DNA from: Pararhizobium sp. A13
GTDB lineage: Bacteria > Pseudomonadota > Alphaproteobacteria > Rhizobiales > Rhizobiaceae
DNA: 64,000 nt
Reading direction: 5' to 3'
Assembly: GCF_040126305.1 (NCBI RefSeq)
Contig: NZ_CP149510.1
Location: 355,001 to 419,000 of the forward strand
Shown here: positions 36,261 to 44,327 of the stretch, piece by piece
Layout of the letters: the number at the start of each line of letters is the position of its first letter
How positions within the stretch are numbered: the first letter of the stretch is position 1
Notes under the pieces: model-generated
Database searches by the model: none
What the model was told of the DNA's origin: nothing
Seen by the model: the letters and a program-made list of their open reading frames with translations, nothing else
Translations under genes and position numbers: made by a program

Positions 36261-37010
36261 ATGCAGGACATTTTGCTCCTCATGCAAGATCCGACTGCCT
36301 GGATCGCCCTGATCACGCTGATCGTCATGGAAGTCGTGCTTGGCATCGACAACCTCATTTTCATCTCGATCCTGACCAATAAACTGCCGCCGGAAAACCG
36401 CGAAAGCGCCCGCCGCATCGGGATCGGCCTCGCGCTGGTGATGCGGCTTGCGCTGCTCGGGACGGTCGCCTGGATCGTGCAGCTGACGACGCCGGTGTTC
36501 GAAGCCTTCGGCCATGGTTTCTCCTGGAAGGACATGATCCTGATCGCCGGTGGCCTGTTCCTCGTCTGGAAGGCCACCAAGGAAATCCACCACAATGTCG
36601 ATCCGGCTGACCATGAAGAGGACTTCATCGCCAGCTCGGTGACGACCGGCTTTACCGCCGCGATCGGCCAGATCCTGTTGCTCGATCTCGTCTTCTCCGT
36701 CGACAGCATCATCACAGCGGTCGGCATGACGCCGCACCTGCCGATCATGGTCGTCGCCGTCATCGTCGCCGTTACCGTCATGCTGGTCGCCTCCGGCCCG
36801 CTCGCCCGCTTCATCGAGAAGAACCCGACCATCGTCATGCTGGCGCTCGGCTTCCTGCTGATGATCGGCACGACGCTGATCGCCGAAGGCGCGGGCTTCC
36901 ATGTCCCGAAGGGCTATGTCTATGCCGCCATGGCCTTCTCGGCGCTGGTCGAGGTGCTCAACATGCTGTCGCGCCGCAAGCGGCAGAGGGAAAAGGCGCT
37001 GAAACAGTAA
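36261..37010 (+). CDS. TerC family integral membrane protein
   Basis: A 249-aa inner-membrane protein of the TerC/Alx family. Signature segments are [22 protein letters not shown] in helix 1-2 and [22 protein letters not shown] in the middle; the paired Asp residues in GIDN and SVDS are the proposed metal-binding sites. Family members move or sense Mn2+ and some take part in tellurite resistance or metalation of exported proteins. ATG at 36261 has GAGGAAGGA upstream. A structured leader precedes it and a strong terminator follows. Confidence 0.92.
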   Translation: MQDILLLMQDPTAWIALITLIVMEVVLGIDNLIFISILTNKLPPENRESARRIGIGLALVMRLALLGTVAWIVQLTTPVFEAFGHGFSWKDMILIAGGLFLVWKATKEIHHNVDPADHEEDFIASSVTTGFTAAIGQILLLDLVFSVDSIITAVGMTPHLPIMVVAVIVAVTVMLVASGPLARFIEKNPTIVMLALGFLLMIGTTLIAEGAGFHVPKGYVYAAMAFSALVEVLNMLSRRKRQREKALKQ

Positions 37011-37055
37011 GCGCGCGATAAGAACCGGGGCCAAAAAACCCCGGCTTCACAGGTT

Positions 37056-37091
37056 AAGGGGAGCGTCGCCGCTTGGCTGCGCTCCCCTTTT
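37056..37091. terminator. bidirectional terminator between terC and a VOC gene
   Basis: AAGGGGAGCG (37056-37065) and CGCTCCCCTT (37080-37089) form a 10-bp stem with T tract on the plus side and AA then TT on the minus side. It lies between two convergent genes. A second short hairpin (CCGGGG/CCCCGG) lies just before it at 37025-37044. Confidence 0.8.
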
Positions 37092-37103
37092 CATGACGTC
37101 ATG

Positions 37104-37478
37104 TCACGGCCGATGGGCGAATTCCACCAGGATGTTGCCGGGAATGGTGACATAGAAGGCATAGGCGCCATGCATGTTGCGGGGGTCGGCGATCAAAAGG
37201 CCCGCGGTCGCAAGCTGTCCAAATATGCCATCCACATCAGCGGAGCTCTCCAGAAGAAAGCCAATGTGGTAGGTCTGGGCATCCAGCGCCACCTGATCAG
37301 CGCCACCGAGCTTTTCGATCGGCGGGCTGATGACGAGGACCAGGCCGGAGCCATCCGTCAGATGGTAGAATTGATCATTGCCGCGCTTGTCGATCAGCAG
37401 GAAATCGAGATGATCGAGGAAGAAACGCGCGGTGGCAGCAACGTCGGCACTGTAAAGGTCGATATGGTTCAATCGCAT
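37104..37478 (-). CDS. VOC superfamily protein
   Basis: A 124-aa vicinal-oxygen-chelate protein starting MRLNHIDLYSADVAATARFF. His4 (RLNHIDL) and Glu near the end (NILVEFAH) are in the places where metal ligands sit in glyoxalase-like enzymes, and IGFLLESSADVDGIFGQL is the second-module start. ATG at 37478 has GGAG eight bases before it; a TTG two codons up is less likely. Substrate unknown. It is alone on its strand and unrelated to its neighbours. Confidence 0.83.
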   Translation of the reverse strand: MRLNHIDLYSADVAATARFFLDHLDFLLIDKRGNDQFYHLTDGSGLVLVISPPIEKLGGADQVALDAQTYHIGFLLESSADVDGIFGQLATAGLLIADPRNMHGAYAFYVTIPGNILVEFAHRP

Positions 37479-37928
37479 GTGCAATCTCCGTTTTTAAAGA
37501 ATGGACGACGGATTGCACGAAACCGAAGGCACAACCCGCCGCAGGCCGGTGCGAATGCACCGGGACTACGCCGCGGGTTCGAACAGATGTTCGAGCAGAG
37601 CTTGGGGTATCCCCTCAAGGGACCGGGCTTACCATATCCGATCCTGCCTTTTTCGACGGCGTTTTCTAGCGAAAAATGTCCGTCTTCGCAATGACCGGCA
37701 GGCAACCGTGAAAAAGCCCCGGGACCGCCCATCCCGAGGCTTTTCAACGTTTGCACACAGTGAGGATACGAAGCCGAAGGGGTAAGGAGCTCGTCTGCCT
37801 TTTCGTTGGCCACGAAGAGAGACCGGAAAAATCTCCGTGTTCTCCATCTCCCTCAAGTCCGGTTGTCACGGCTCGCATTCCTCGCCGGGAAAACGGCCTG
37901 CCGCCGTAATGGTTCCACCCTTTTTCGA
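37479..37928. other. gene-poor gap with a terminator
   Basis: About 450 bases without a believable gene. Small open frames on both strands lack ribosome sites and family resemblance. The only firm structure is the hairpin at 37711-37744, which is much farther (about 185 bases) from the end of the SRPBCC gene than expected, so an unannotated RNA or extended 3' UTR between them is possible. Confidence 0.5.
37711..37744. terminator. bidirectional intrinsic terminator
   Basis: AAAAGCCCCGGGA and TCCCGAGGCTTTT form a 13-position stem with one mismatch, loop CCGCCCA, with A tract on one side and T tract on the other (37711-37744). It can serve the minus-strand ArsR-SRPBCC operon. Confidence 0.75.
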
Positions 37929-38465
37929 CTATTTTTCCGTGATCGCCTTGAGGTTTTCCAACCCCTGCGCAAAGTCCTTGCCGATCATCTGATCCATATC
38001 GAAGAACAGGCCCATGACCTTGGCGATGAGCGGGTTCGCCCCGTCCATCGCCCACGTCACCGTTGTCCCTTGAGCCCCCGGCGCAAGCGTGAAGGTGGCC
38101 GTATTGTGGGCCTCGAAAGGTCGGCTGAAATCGAGCTTGATCAGGATTTTCGAAGACGGCGCCGATTCGACAATCTCCATCCGCCCTGCCCCGGCCTTGC
38201 CGCTGCCGTCCCAGGCATAGACGGCGCCCTTTCCGATTTCGGCGCCGGTGATCGAGCGCGTCATCGAAGGGTCGAGCTTTTCATAGGGCGACCAGGACTG
38301 CCATTGGTGGAAATCGTTGATCAACGGAAAGATCTTCTCCGGCGGTGCATTGATCGCCGCCGTTCGCTCAATGTGGAACACATCCGGCTTGGTCGAGGCG
38401 AACACGACAACAGCCAGCAATAGCACAACAATGACGGCGACGATAATCAGCAGAATTTTCAGCAT
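37929..38465 (-). CDS. membrane-anchored SRPBCC (polyketide cyclase-like) protein
   Basis: A 178-aa protein. Residues 1-23 (MLKILLIIVAVIVVLLLAVVVFA) are one TM anchor; the rest is an SRPBCC/START-like lipid-cavity fold (IERTAAINAPPEKIFPLIND, FHQWQSWSPYEKLDP, TTVTWAMDGANPLIAKVMGL). The start at 38465 gives this anchor directly; the longer frame is spurious. It is the last gene of a unit led by ArsR and AHSA1 genes. Ligand unknown. SRPBCC proteins of this type may bind hydrophobic molecules at the membrane. Confidence 0.85.
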   Translation of the reverse strand: MLKILLIIVAVIVVLLLAVVVFASTKPDVFHIERTAAINAPPEKIFPLINDFHQWQSWSPYEKLDPSMTRSITGAEIGKGAVYAWDGSGKAGAGRMEIVESAPSSKILIKLDFSRPFEAHNTATFTLAPGAQGTTVTWAMDGANPLIAKVMGLFFDMDQMIGKDFAQGLENLKAITEK

Positions 38466-38553
38466 ATTCGGGTTCCTGAAACGGGATGGATTGAGACCTG
38501 CCTGAAGGCGTTGATCATATGTGCTTTCAGGCAGGTGACGGGTAAGCAAAAAG

Positions 38554-39048
38554 TCAGCCGGCGTTTTCCGCCGCAGCGGCGACAACCGTTGCCAGCTTTT
38601 CGAGGCTCTGGCTCCAGCCTTCCTCCATACCGTCGAGTGCGGGCAGCATGGCCTCGGTTGCTCTGAGCACGTGAGCGTGCAGCGTCATTTCGGTCTTGCC
38701 ATCCTTCTCTACGAAGGTCACCGTATTCAGCGCTTCCAGCATGGTGACGCCGTCCTCGCTGTCATACGTACTGGTAAAGACCAGACGCTCGTTTTCGACG
38801 ATCTCCTTGAAGGTGCCGTTTGACGGATACATGCGTCCATCGGGACCCTTCATATGGATGCGGATGACACCGCCCGGCCTGAGGTCCACCTCGCAGACGG
38901 GGTTGGTAAAGCAATGCGGCCCCCACCACTGAGCAAGGTGATACGGGTCCGTCCAGACCTTGTAGACCAGCGCCGCCGGAGCATTGAACGTCCGGGTCAA
39001 TACGAGGTTGGCCTTCTCGGCCGGCACGAATTCAGCTCTTGCGGTCAT
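38554..39048 (-). CDS. AHSA1/SRPBCC domain protein
   Basis: A 164-aa SRPBCC protein of the AHSA1 (activator of Hsp90 ATPase homologue) type: LVLTRTFNAPAALVYKVWTD, HLAQWWGPHCFTNPVCEVDL, PGGVIRIHMKGPDG and the C-terminal GMEEGWSQSLEKLA helix. Bacterial members usually follow an ArsR gene, as here, where it overlaps the ArsR stop. I chose ATG at 39048 since GGGG lies eight bases before it; an ATG two codons upstream is too close to that site. Its function is unknown and the Hsp90 link is by name only. Confidence 0.87.
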   Translation of the reverse strand: MTARAEFVPAEKANLVLTRTFNAPAALVYKVWTDPYHLAQWWGPHCFTNPVCEVDLRPGGVIRIHMKGPDGRMYPSNGTFKEIVENERLVFTSTYDSEDGVTMLEALNTVTFVEKDGKTEMTLHAHVLRATEAMLPALDGMEEGWSQSLEKLATVVAAAAENAG

Positions 39049-39379
39049 TCTCATTTCCCCTTTGAAGCTTCTGCAGATAGAGGTCGAGCTTGTCGAAGCC
39101 CTCCTCCCAAAATTGGCGATAGTTCTCGAGCCAGGCGTTGAGGTCCTTCAGCGGCTCGGCTTCCAGCTTGCAGGGACGCCATTGCGCCTCCCGGCCGCGG
39201 CTGATCAGCCCTGCCTTTTCCAGCACCTTCAGGTGTTTGGAAACCGCAGGCAGGCTCATGGCGAAGGGTTCAGCCAGTTCGTTGACCGACGCTTCGCCCG
39301 ACGCCAGGCGCGCCAGGATCGCCCGGCGCGTCGGGTCGGCGAGCGCTGAAAGGGTAACGCTAAGGCGATCCTGATGCAT
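39032..39379 (-). CDS. ArsR family transcriptional regulator
   Basis: A 115-aa winged-helix repressor: LADPTRRAILARLASGEASV, then ELAEPFAMSLPAVSKHLKVL and the wing LISRGREAQWRPCKLE. It lacks the paired Cys of metal sensors, so it belongs to the group that controls AHSA1-type genes rather than arsenic or zinc sensors. It is the first gene of the three-gene unit and overlaps the AHSA1 gene. A palindromic site lies seven bases upstream of its start. Confidence 0.92.
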   Translation of the reverse strand: MHQDRLSVTLSALADPTRRAILARLASGEASVNELAEPFAMSLPAVSKHLKVLEKAGLISRGREAQWRPCKLEAEPLKDLNAWLENYRQFWEEGFDKLDLYLQKLQRGNENDRKS

Positions 39380-39386
39380 TTTACTA

Positions 39387-39414
39387 AACCAATAAGTTAA
39401 TTAACTTTCAGGTT
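39387..39414. promoter_or_regulatory. ArsR operator candidate
   Basis: A perfect 14-bp palindrome, AAGTTAATTAACTT (39394-39407), sits inside a wider symmetric pair AACC (39387-39390) and GGTT (39411-39414). It is AT-rich in a GC-rich genome and starts seven bases before the ArsR gene, as expected for autorepression. Confidence 0.72.
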
Positions 39415-39658
39415 AAATAAAACAACTCCAATGGATTGTCAACAGCCTGCCTCGAAGAGCCTGCAGGCGATCGAGGCGCAGTTTTCCTTGACGCGCCCTT
39501 TTGAATATGGTCTCACGCCAGCCAAATGGAATTTCCGGTATTTTCCGCCATTTCAGGCATCAATCGGGCACTTCCTTCCCTTAAAAGCATGCGCCTTCGC
39601 ATCCGGACAGCATTCTCCGGCAGCAGGGCCGAAAGCACGTAAAGCACGGGCCAGGATC

Positions 39659-41116
39659 ATGACAGACAGACCAGTCCGGGTGCGCATCGCACCTTCTCCC
39701 ACCGGCGAACCCCATGTCGGCACCGCCTATATCGCGTTGTTCAACTATCTCTTCGCGCAGAAACAGGGCGGCGAGTTCATCCTGCGCATCGAGGACACCG
39801 ACGCGACCCGTTCGACGCCGGAGTTCGAGCAGAAGGTGCTGGATGCGCTGAAATGGTGTGGTCTGAAATGGTCGGAAGGCCCGGATATCGGCGGCCCCTA
39901 TGGCCCCTATCGTCAGAGCGACCGCAAGGACCTCTACAAACCTTATGTCGAGAAGATCGTCGAGGCCGGCCATGGCTTCCGCTGCTTCTGCACGCCCGAG
40001 CGGCTGGCGGAAATGCGCGAGGCGCAGCGCGCTGCCGGCAAGCCGCCGAAATATGATGGCCTCTGCCTGCATCTCTCTGCAGAAGAAGTGACCAGCCGCG
40101 TCGCCGCCGGCGAGCCGCATGTCGTGCGGATGAAAATCCCGACCGAAGGCTCCTGCAAATTCGTCGACGGCGTTTACGGCGAAGTCGATATCCCGTGGGA
40201 TGCGGTCGATATGCAGGTGCTGCTCAAGGCCGACGGCATGCCGACCTATCACATGGCCAACGTCGTCGACGACCACCTGATGAAGATCACCCATGTGGCG
40301 CGCGGCGAGGAATGGCTGTCTTCGGTGCCGAAGCACATCCTGATCTACCAGTATCTCGGTCTTGAGCCGCCGGTGTTCATGCACCTGTCGCTGATGCGCA
40401 ATGCCGACAAGTCGAAGCTGTCGAAGCGCAAGAACCCGACCTCGATCTCCTATTACACGGCGCTCGGCTATCTGCCGGAAGCGCTGATGAACTTCCTCGG
40501 CCTGTTCTTCATCCAGATCGCCGAAGGCGAGGAGATGCTGAGCATGGCTCAGCTCGCCGAAAAGTTCGACCCGGCCAACCTCTCGAAGGCCGGCGCGATC
40601 TTCGATATCCAGAAGCTCGACTGGCTGAACGGCCGCTGGCTGCGCGAAGGCTTGAGTGAAGACGAATTCGCCGCACGGGTTTTGTCCTGGGCGATGGAAA
40701 ACGACCGCATCAAGCAGGGCCTCAAGCTCTCCCAGTCGCGCATTTCCAAGCTCGGCGAACTGCCGGATCTCGCAGGCTTCCTGTTCAAGTCCGATCTCGG
40801 GCTTGACGCCTCCTCCTTTGCCAAGATCAAGTCGACGCCGGAAGAACTGGTCGAGATCTTCAATACTGTCCAGCCGGATCTGGAAAAGATTCTCGAATGG
40901 AACGTCGAGACGATCGAAGCGGAATTGCGCGCGATCGCCGACCGGATGGGCAAGAAGCTGAAGGTCGTTGTGGCGCCGCTGTTCGTGGCCGTGTCCGGCT
41001 CTTCGCGCTCGCTGCCGCTGTTTGATTCCATGGCGATCCTTGGTCGCTCCGTTGTGCGCCAGCGCCTGAAGGTCGCCGGCCAGGTGGTCGCCTCGATGGC
41101 AGGCAGCGGAAAGTAA
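39659..41116 (+). CDS. gltX: glutamyl-tRNA synthetase
   Basis: A 485-aa class I GluRS that charges tRNA with glutamate. The HIGH motif appears as PSPTGEPHVGTAYIAL and the KMSKS motif as DKSKLSKRKNPTS; FILRIEDTDATRS is the glutamate-site segment. ATG at 39659 gives MTDRPVRVRIAPSPTG, the usual start; the frame is open 228 bases further upstream without family similarity. Rhizobia commonly carry two gltX genes; this one lies before lysS, with a palindromic repeat between. Confidence 0.96.
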   Translation: MTDRPVRVRIAPSPTGEPHVGTAYIALFNYLFAQKQGGEFILRIEDTDATRSTPEFEQKVLDALKWCGLKWSEGPDIGGPYGPYRQSDRKDLYKPYVEKIVEAGHGFRCFCTPERLAEMREAQRAAGKPPKYDGLCLHLSAEEVTSRVAAGEPHVVRMKIPTEGSCKFVDGVYGEVDIPWDAVDMQVLLKADGMPTYHMANVVDDHLMKITHVARGEEWLSSVPKHILIYQYLGLEPPVFMHLSLMRNADKSKLSKRKNPTSISYYTALGYLPEALMNFLGLFFIQIAEGEEMLSMAQLAEKFDPANLSKAGAIFDIQKLDWLNGRWLREGLSEDEFAARVLSWAMENDRIKQGLKLSQSRISKLGELPDLAGFLFKSDLGLDASSFAKIKSTPEELVEIFNTVQPDLEKILEWNVETIEAELRAIADRMGKKLKVVVAPLFVAVSGSSRSLPLFDSMAILGRSVVRQRLKVAGQVVASMAGSGK

Positions 41117-41228
41117 GGGGTGAACCCCTCCCCCTTGTGGGGAGGGATTGGGGAGGGGATTTTCTGCCGAGAAAGAACCCATCCCCTCCGCTTCGCTCCG
41201 ACCCTCCCCACAGGGGGGAGGGTTGAGA
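41117..41228. repeat. palindromic intergenic repeat, copy 2
   Basis: Between gltX and lysS: CCCCTCCCCCTTGTGGGGAGGG near 41124, then a spacer, then CCGACCCTCCCCACAGGGGGGAGGGTT. The ending matches copy 1 at 16.3 kb. Read on the minus strand the first part translates to the well-known PLPNPSPQGGG peptide of alphaproteobacterial palindromic elements. Confidence 0.75.
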
Positions 41229-41304
41229 CCGCGCCAGCCGCTGCGTCCGACGACTAGATTAAGACGCGAACAAAAATTCATGCCGCATCGATGAGGCGAA
41301 GACA

Positions 41305-42801
41305 ATGAACGACAAGACCCAGGAAACTGCCCTCTCCTCCGACGTCACGGAAGTTCGCGCCCAGAAGCTGAAGCTGCTGCGCGAACAGATCGGCGACGTC
41401 TATCCGGCGCATTTCCACCGCACGATCACCAATGGCGAGCTCGCGGAAAAATACGAGAACCTCGAGCCTGACACGGAAACGCAGGATGTCGTCACCGTTG
41501 CCGGCCGCGTCTATTCCTCGCGCAATTCCGGCATGTTCATGGATATCCGCGACGCCTCCGGCAAGATCCAGATCTTTTCCCACAAGGACACGACCCCGGA
41601 AGAGGCGCGCGCGCTGCTGCCGATGATCGACATCGGCGACATCATCGGCGTGACCGGCGTCGTCCGCCGCACCAAGCGCGGCGAACTGACGATCAATGCG
41701 CAAGAGATCACCATGCTGACGAAGTCGCTGCTGCCAATGCCGGAAAAGTGGCATGGCCTGTCCGACATCGAGCTGCGCTATCGCAAGCGCCATCTCGACA
41801 TCATGACGAACGAGGAATCGAAGCTGCGCTTCCAGCAGCGTTCGAAGATCGTCTCCGGCATCCGCCGCTTCATGGAGAATGACGGCTTCATGGAAGTCGA
41901 GACGCCGATGCTGCACTCGGTCTATGGCGGTGCGACGGCCGAGCCCTTCAAGACGCACCACAACACGCTGAAGCTCGACATGTACCTGCGCATCGCGCCG
42001 GAGCTTTACCTGAAGCGGACGCTGGTCTCCGGCCTCACCGACAAGGTGTTCGAGATCAACCGCAACTTCCGTAACGAAGGCGTCTCCACCCGGCACAATC
42101 CTGAATTCACGATGATGGAGTGCTACTGGGCCTATGCCGATTACGAGGACATCATGGACCTCGTCGAGCGGCTCTTCTCCGAACTGGCGATGAAAATCCA
42201 CGGTTCGACGGAATTCCTGTTCGGCGACAAGGAAATGTCCTTCAAGGGTCCGTTCCGCCGCGTGCCGATGCCGGATGCGGTTATGGAAGCGACGGGTATC
42301 GACTTCCTCTCCATTAAATCTGACGAGGAGGCGCGCGCGGCCGCCAAGGCTGCCGGTTTCGCCGTCGAGAAGGACGCGACCTGGGGCGAATGCCTGGCCT
42401 TCATCTTCGAGGAAGAGGTCGAACCTACGCTGATCCAGCCGGCCCATGTCACACATTTCCCGAAGGACATTTCGCCCTTTGCCAAGGAAGTGCCGGGCGA
42501 GCCGCGTCTTGTCGAACGCTTCGAGACCTATTGCAACACCTGGGAACTCGGCAACGCGTTTTCGGAGCTCAACGATCCGGAAGAGCAGCGCGCCCGCATG
42601 GTCGAGCAGCTCGAACAGGCCCACGCCCGCGGCGAAAAGGCAAAACAGCTGGACGACGAATTCCTCGACGCCATCGACCAGGGCATGCCGCCCGCCGGCG
42701 GTCTCGGCATCGGCGTCGATCGGTTGATCATGCTGCTCACCAACGCGCCGTCGATCCGCGACATCATCCTGTTCCCGGCTCGCCGCAGCAAGGCGGACTG
42801 A
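41305..42801 (+). CDS. lysS: lysyl-tRNA synthetase, class II
   Basis: A 498-aa class II LysRS. An OB-fold anticodon domain (about 55-170, VTVAGRVYSSRNSGMFMDI) is followed by the catalytic core: motif 1 FMEVETPMLHSVYGGATAEP, motif 2 FEINRNFRNEGVSTRHNPEF and motif 3 GLGIGVDRLIMLLTN. All are intact. The gene is followed by a hairpin terminator at 42825. It is essential and housekeeping; its neighbour gltX upstream shares the strand but is separated by the repeat. Confidence 0.97.
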   Translation: MNDKTQETALSSDVTEVRAQKLKLLREQIGDVYPAHFHRTITNGELAEKYENLEPDTETQDVVTVAGRVYSSRNSGMFMDIRDASGKIQIFSHKDTTPEEARALLPMIDIGDIIGVTGVVRRTKRGELTINAQEITMLTKSLLPMPEKWHGLSDIELRYRKRHLDIMTNEESKLRFQQRSKIVSGIRRFMENDGFMEVETPMLHSVYGGATAEPFKTHHNTLKLDMYLRIAPELYLKRTLVSGLTDKVFEINRNFRNEGVSTRHNPEFTMMECYWAYADYEDIMDLVERLFSELAMKIHGSTEFLFGDKEMSFKGPFRRVPMPDAVMEATGIDFLSIKSDEEARAAAKAAGFAVEKDATWGECLAFIFEEEVEPTLIQPAHVTHFPKDISPFAKEVPGEPRLVERFETYCNTWELGNAFSELNDPEEQRARMVEQLEQAHARGEKAKQLDDEFLDAIDQGMPPAGGLGIGVDRLIMLLTNAPSIRDIILFPARRSKAD

Positions 42802-42824
42802 GAAAATAATTCTCCGCTACGAAC

Positions 42825-42857
42825 GCGCCGCCACCCGCACACGGCGGCGCTTCCCTT
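42825..42857 (+). terminator. terminator of lysS
   Basis: GCGCCGCC (42825-42832) pairs with GGCGGCGC (42843-42850), followed by TTCCCTTT. It lies 24 bases past the lysS stop. Confidence 0.65.
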
Positions 42858-42923
42858 TCGGCACGTGGAACCTTTCCCGATCCTGCGCGTCAACCTCGGC
42901 AGAATCGGCAAAGGAACCCTTCC

Positions 42924-43097
42924 ATGCTGAAATGGGCGCTTATCTTCCTCGTCATCTCCCTGATCACGGGCTTCCTCGGTTTTTCCGGCGTCTCGGCCGC
43001 AACCGCGACGATCGCGCGCGTTTTGTTCGCCATCGCGCTGATCATCTTCCTGATCTTTGTGGTTCTTGCCTTCATCGCTGGTAGCGCAGTGGTTTGA
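42924..43097 (+). CDS. DUF1328 small membrane protein
   Basis: A 57-aa very hydrophobic peptide: [20 protein letters not shown], then [19 protein letters not shown] and [17 protein letters not shown]. This is the DUF1328 (YtjA-like) pattern of two close membrane helices with a central Gly/Ser turn. A ribosome site AAGGAA lies eight bases upstream. Members are often induced by stress, but function is unknown. It is followed by an 8-bp GC hairpin (43143-43167) without a T tract. Confidence 0.85.
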   Translation: MLKWALIFLVISLITGFLGFSGVSAATATIARVLFAIALIIFLIFVVLAFIAGSAVV

Positions 43098-43203
43098 CGC
43101 AGGAGCGGCCCCGATCTCAGGTATGCGGGTACATGGAGAACTCCGCGGGCGTGTTTGCCGCCCGCGGTCGCCTCAATAACACTGCTAACGCCTGGCAGGC
43201 CCG

Positions 43204-44064
43204 TTAATGGCCGACTGCTTCGCTTTCAGGCTTCTCGGCCGAATGATCTGCTGGCACCTCTGCGGCCGGTTCAGCGCTGTCGCCCCAGACCATCGCCATC
43301 ATCGAGCCGAATACGCCCTTTTCTTCGGCCTTGATCTCGCCATGCTCCGGTATCGGCTCTCCACCATGTTCCGGCGCCGTGGCACCGGCTCCATCCTCCA
43401 CGGTCGCCTCGCCATGACCGGCGGCAGCCTCTTCGCCGTGCGCGCCCGACGCCGATCCGGCGGCTCCCGCCGCGGCTGCAGCGGCTGCGGCGATGGGATC
43501 GAAACAATCGGACTTGTCGTCCATCGCCATCATTGTGCTCTTGATATCGTCCGTCGACAGAGTGACGTCGCGGCCATGGAACAGGCCTGCCGTGTTGGCC
43601 TTGCCGTCATTGTAGCGCGCGACAAACGGCGTGCTCATGCCCGGCATCCTGGTCGGATCGGGCGCGAACAGCACTTCCGCACCGATGGCGGCTCCGCGGC
43701 GCGCGGCGCGATCCTGCGGTCCGGCCTGGTCGAGAACAACGACCTGGTAGAGATCGGCCTTTTCTTCCTTGGCAAGCAGGCCGGTGATCCGCAATGCCGT
43801 GCGCACGCGATCGACACCGTTGGCAGCCTCCGTGCTCACAAATTTGCGCACCCAGCGCTGGCCGTTGCGCCGCATTTTCAGCGTCTCGACGGTGGTGCAG
43901 GCACGGCCCGAAAGCGAAGGGGCTTTCTCCCTGCCGACGCCCAGGAGCGCATCCGTGCCGGAATAGACGGCAAACGCGCCGGATGCGCCGGACAGGACCA
44001 GCACCCCGGCTATGACGAACATGACCTTCCGTGGGAGGCGTATCTTCTTGAAGACCGACTTCAC
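43204..44064 (-). CDS. hypothetical single-pass membrane protein
   Basis: A 286-aa protein I do not recognise. A basic N-terminus (MKSVFKKIRLPRK) and one hydrophobic helix (about 14-33) form an anchor or uncleaved signal. The periplasmic part to about 195 has mixed alpha/beta character, with Cys at RACTTVE and DKSDCFDP and a DLYQVVVLDQAGPQDRAARRGA segment. The remaining 90 residues are low-complexity Ala/Gly/His/Glu with repeated EHGGEPIPEHGE-like units. It is alone on its strand. Confidence 0.7.
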   Translation of the reverse strand: MKSVFKKIRLPRKVMFVIAGVLVLSGASGAFAVYSGTDALLGVGREKAPSLSGRACTTVETLKMRRNGQRWVRKFVSTEAANGVDRVRTALRITGLLAKEEKADLYQVVVLDQAGPQDRAARRGAAIGAEVLFAPDPTRMPGMSTPFVARYNDGKANTAGLFHGRDVTLSTDDIKSTMMAMDDKSDCFDPIAAAAAAAAGAAGSASGAHGEEAAAGHGEATVEDGAGATAPEHGGEPIPEHGEIKAEEKGVFGSMMAMVWGDSAEPAAEVPADHSAEKPESEAVGH

Positions 44065-44327
44065 GCGCGCCGCTCCGTCATTCGCTCAACTCCGACCATT
44101 GTGAAACGAGACGGCAGTCTACGCGGTCGATGTTTCGGAAGTTTAAACGCCTCCGGCGACGATGTCCGCACAAAGATAATTTCGCGACGGCCGGCATCGT
44201 GCCGGCCCGCCGCACGCTGTTCCGATTGGGACAGGGAAATTGCCGTGAAAATCGGAAGAGACGGCTTGATCGAAACCCTATGGCGGGCGAAGACAGGCGG
44301 AGGCAAAAGGTAGGCTCGGGGCAGAAC

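Noticed and set aside
37570..37590. GGGTTCGAAC as a tRNA T-arm
   Set aside because: No acceptor stem, anticodon arm or D arm can be built around it.
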